The notes below the pieces were generated by a model, which saw only the letters and a program-made list of their open reading frames with translations, was not told the DNA's origin and ran no database searches. A program made the translations under genes and the position numbers. This document shows, piece after piece, positions 5,234-5,659 of a stretch of DNA of 5,659 nt (positions are counted from its first letter, which is position 1; every line of letters starts with the position of its first letter). Location: the NCBI GenBank assembly GCA_022574065.1, contig JACZST010000131.1:1-5659 (forward strand), read 5' to 3'. The stretch is from Acidobacteriota bacterium. GTDB taxonomy: Bacteria > Actinomycetota > Acidimicrobiia > Spongiisociales > UBA5794.

Positions 5234-5533
5234 TCAGGCGGCCTCTGATGCTAGGGAGCGCAGCAGGGTGTAGGGGAATATCCCGGTGCCGTGGCCATCC
5301 GGGCCGAATTCGATCGACACGGCATAAGCACCGACCAGTGATACGTCAACGATCGTGATCGCCAGTAGCCCTTCAAGTACCCGCGCTATGCGATCGATGC
5401 CATCGGGCTCTCGACAGCCGGCACAGGGACACCCCGCTCGCAGCGACCGAGCGGGGATGACGTCGCTGCTGCCGTCGTCCCAGAATAGGGTGAGTGACGA
5501 CGAATCGGTCTCGATCCGGTCAGGTACGTCCAC
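5234..5533 (-). CDS. DUF971 family protein (GBBH-like N-terminal domain)
   Basis: A small protein of about 99 residues matching the DUF971 / gamma-butyrobetaine hydroxylase-like N-terminal family (Pfam GBBH-like_N). Diagnostic blocks are LTLFWDDG, then IPARSLRAGCPCAGC with its CxxC-style cysteines, then VGAYAVSIEFGPDGHGTGIFPYTLLRSL, where the usual pattern is 'vGnYA..i.w.DGH..GiY....Lr.l'. In hydroxylases this domain binds zinc; stand-alone members often sit near iron-sulfur (Mrp/ApbC) genes, but their exact role is not settled. The ordinary His and Cys metal positions appear present. The reading frame allows GTG 5596, giving 120 residues. I prefer GTG 5533 because the extra 21 residues do not look conserved, no ribosome binding site precedes 5596, and a TACCCT box six bases before 5533 fits a leaderless start. 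It converges on the MBL gene and seems unrelated to it. Confidence 0.87.
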   Translation of the reverse strand: MDVPDRIETDSSSLTLFWDDGSSDVIPARSLRAGCPCAGCREPDGIDRIARVLEGLLAITIVDVSLVGAYAVSIEFGPDGHGTGIFPYTLLRSLASEAA

Positions 5534-5539
5534 CCGCAA

Positions 5540-5545
5540 AGGGTA
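5540..5545 (-). promoter_or_regulatory. Possible -10 box for a leaderless DUF971 transcript
   Basis: Read on the minus strand this is TACCCT, fitting TANNNT, six bases before GTG 5533-5531. No clear -35 element is seen. It supports the shorter DUF971 start but is short enough to occur by chance. Confidence 0.3.
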
Positions 5546-5617
5546 CCGGCCACGGGATCTGATCCAGGATCGAGCCGAGACGATCGAAAGACCCACCCAA
5601 AGTGCAACGAACCGGTG

Positions 5618-5654
5618 CGGCCACTCTCTTCGCTATCTCAAATCCGGCCACTCT
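5618..5654. repeat. Short direct repeat at the right edge
   Basis: CGGCCACTCT occurs at 5618-5627 and again at 5645-5654, a 27-base period. Two exact ten-base copies so close together suggest an operator or the multi-repeat end of an insertion sequence continuing past the window. Only two copies are visible. Confidence 0.45.
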
Positions 5655-5659
5655 GGGAT

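Overview
The window looks like a piece of an actinobacterial chromosome or genomic island. The DNA is GC-rich with GC-ending codons, some genes appear to use GTG starts, and two starts sit 6 to 7 bases after a TANNNT -10 box, as in actinobacterial leaderless transcripts. The class cannot be fixed from sequence alone; Acidimicrobiia-like is only a guess.

Layout, left to right. Positions 76-687 (+) encode a TetR/AcrR-type repressor. Positions 688-940 are non-coding, with one copy of a dispersed repeat and two hairpins. Positions 941-1534 (-) encode an orphan protein with a charged helical N-terminus and three membrane segments. Positions 1535-2175 hold no large gene, but contain a second repeat copy and a possible 41-residue membrane peptide (1989-2114). 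Positions 2176-4957 (+) form the centre of interest: a complete S8 subtilase without a signal peptide, a 92-residue protein that reads like a free-standing subtilisin propeptide (inhibitor I9-like), and a soluble ComEC/Rec2-type metallo-beta-lactamase-fold hydrolase. Positions 4958-5233 are non-coding, with the third repeat copy and a perfect 10-bp hairpin. A DUF971 (GBBH-like N-terminal) gene runs on the minus strand (about 5234-5533). The right edge has a short direct repeat that could be the start of a mobile element.

The three central genes are co-directional, spaced 49 and 90 bases apart, and flanked by direct copies of the repeat (about 1745 and about 4994-5050). The working hypothesis is a self-contained cytosolic module: a protease restrained by its own propeptide-like N-terminus and by a separate small inhibitor, acting with an MBL-fold hydrolase. 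A role in conflict, defence or stress response is inference; no part of the sequence proves it. The repeat copies also flank the orphan membrane gene, so the region may be an accessory patch assembled by insertion or recombination.
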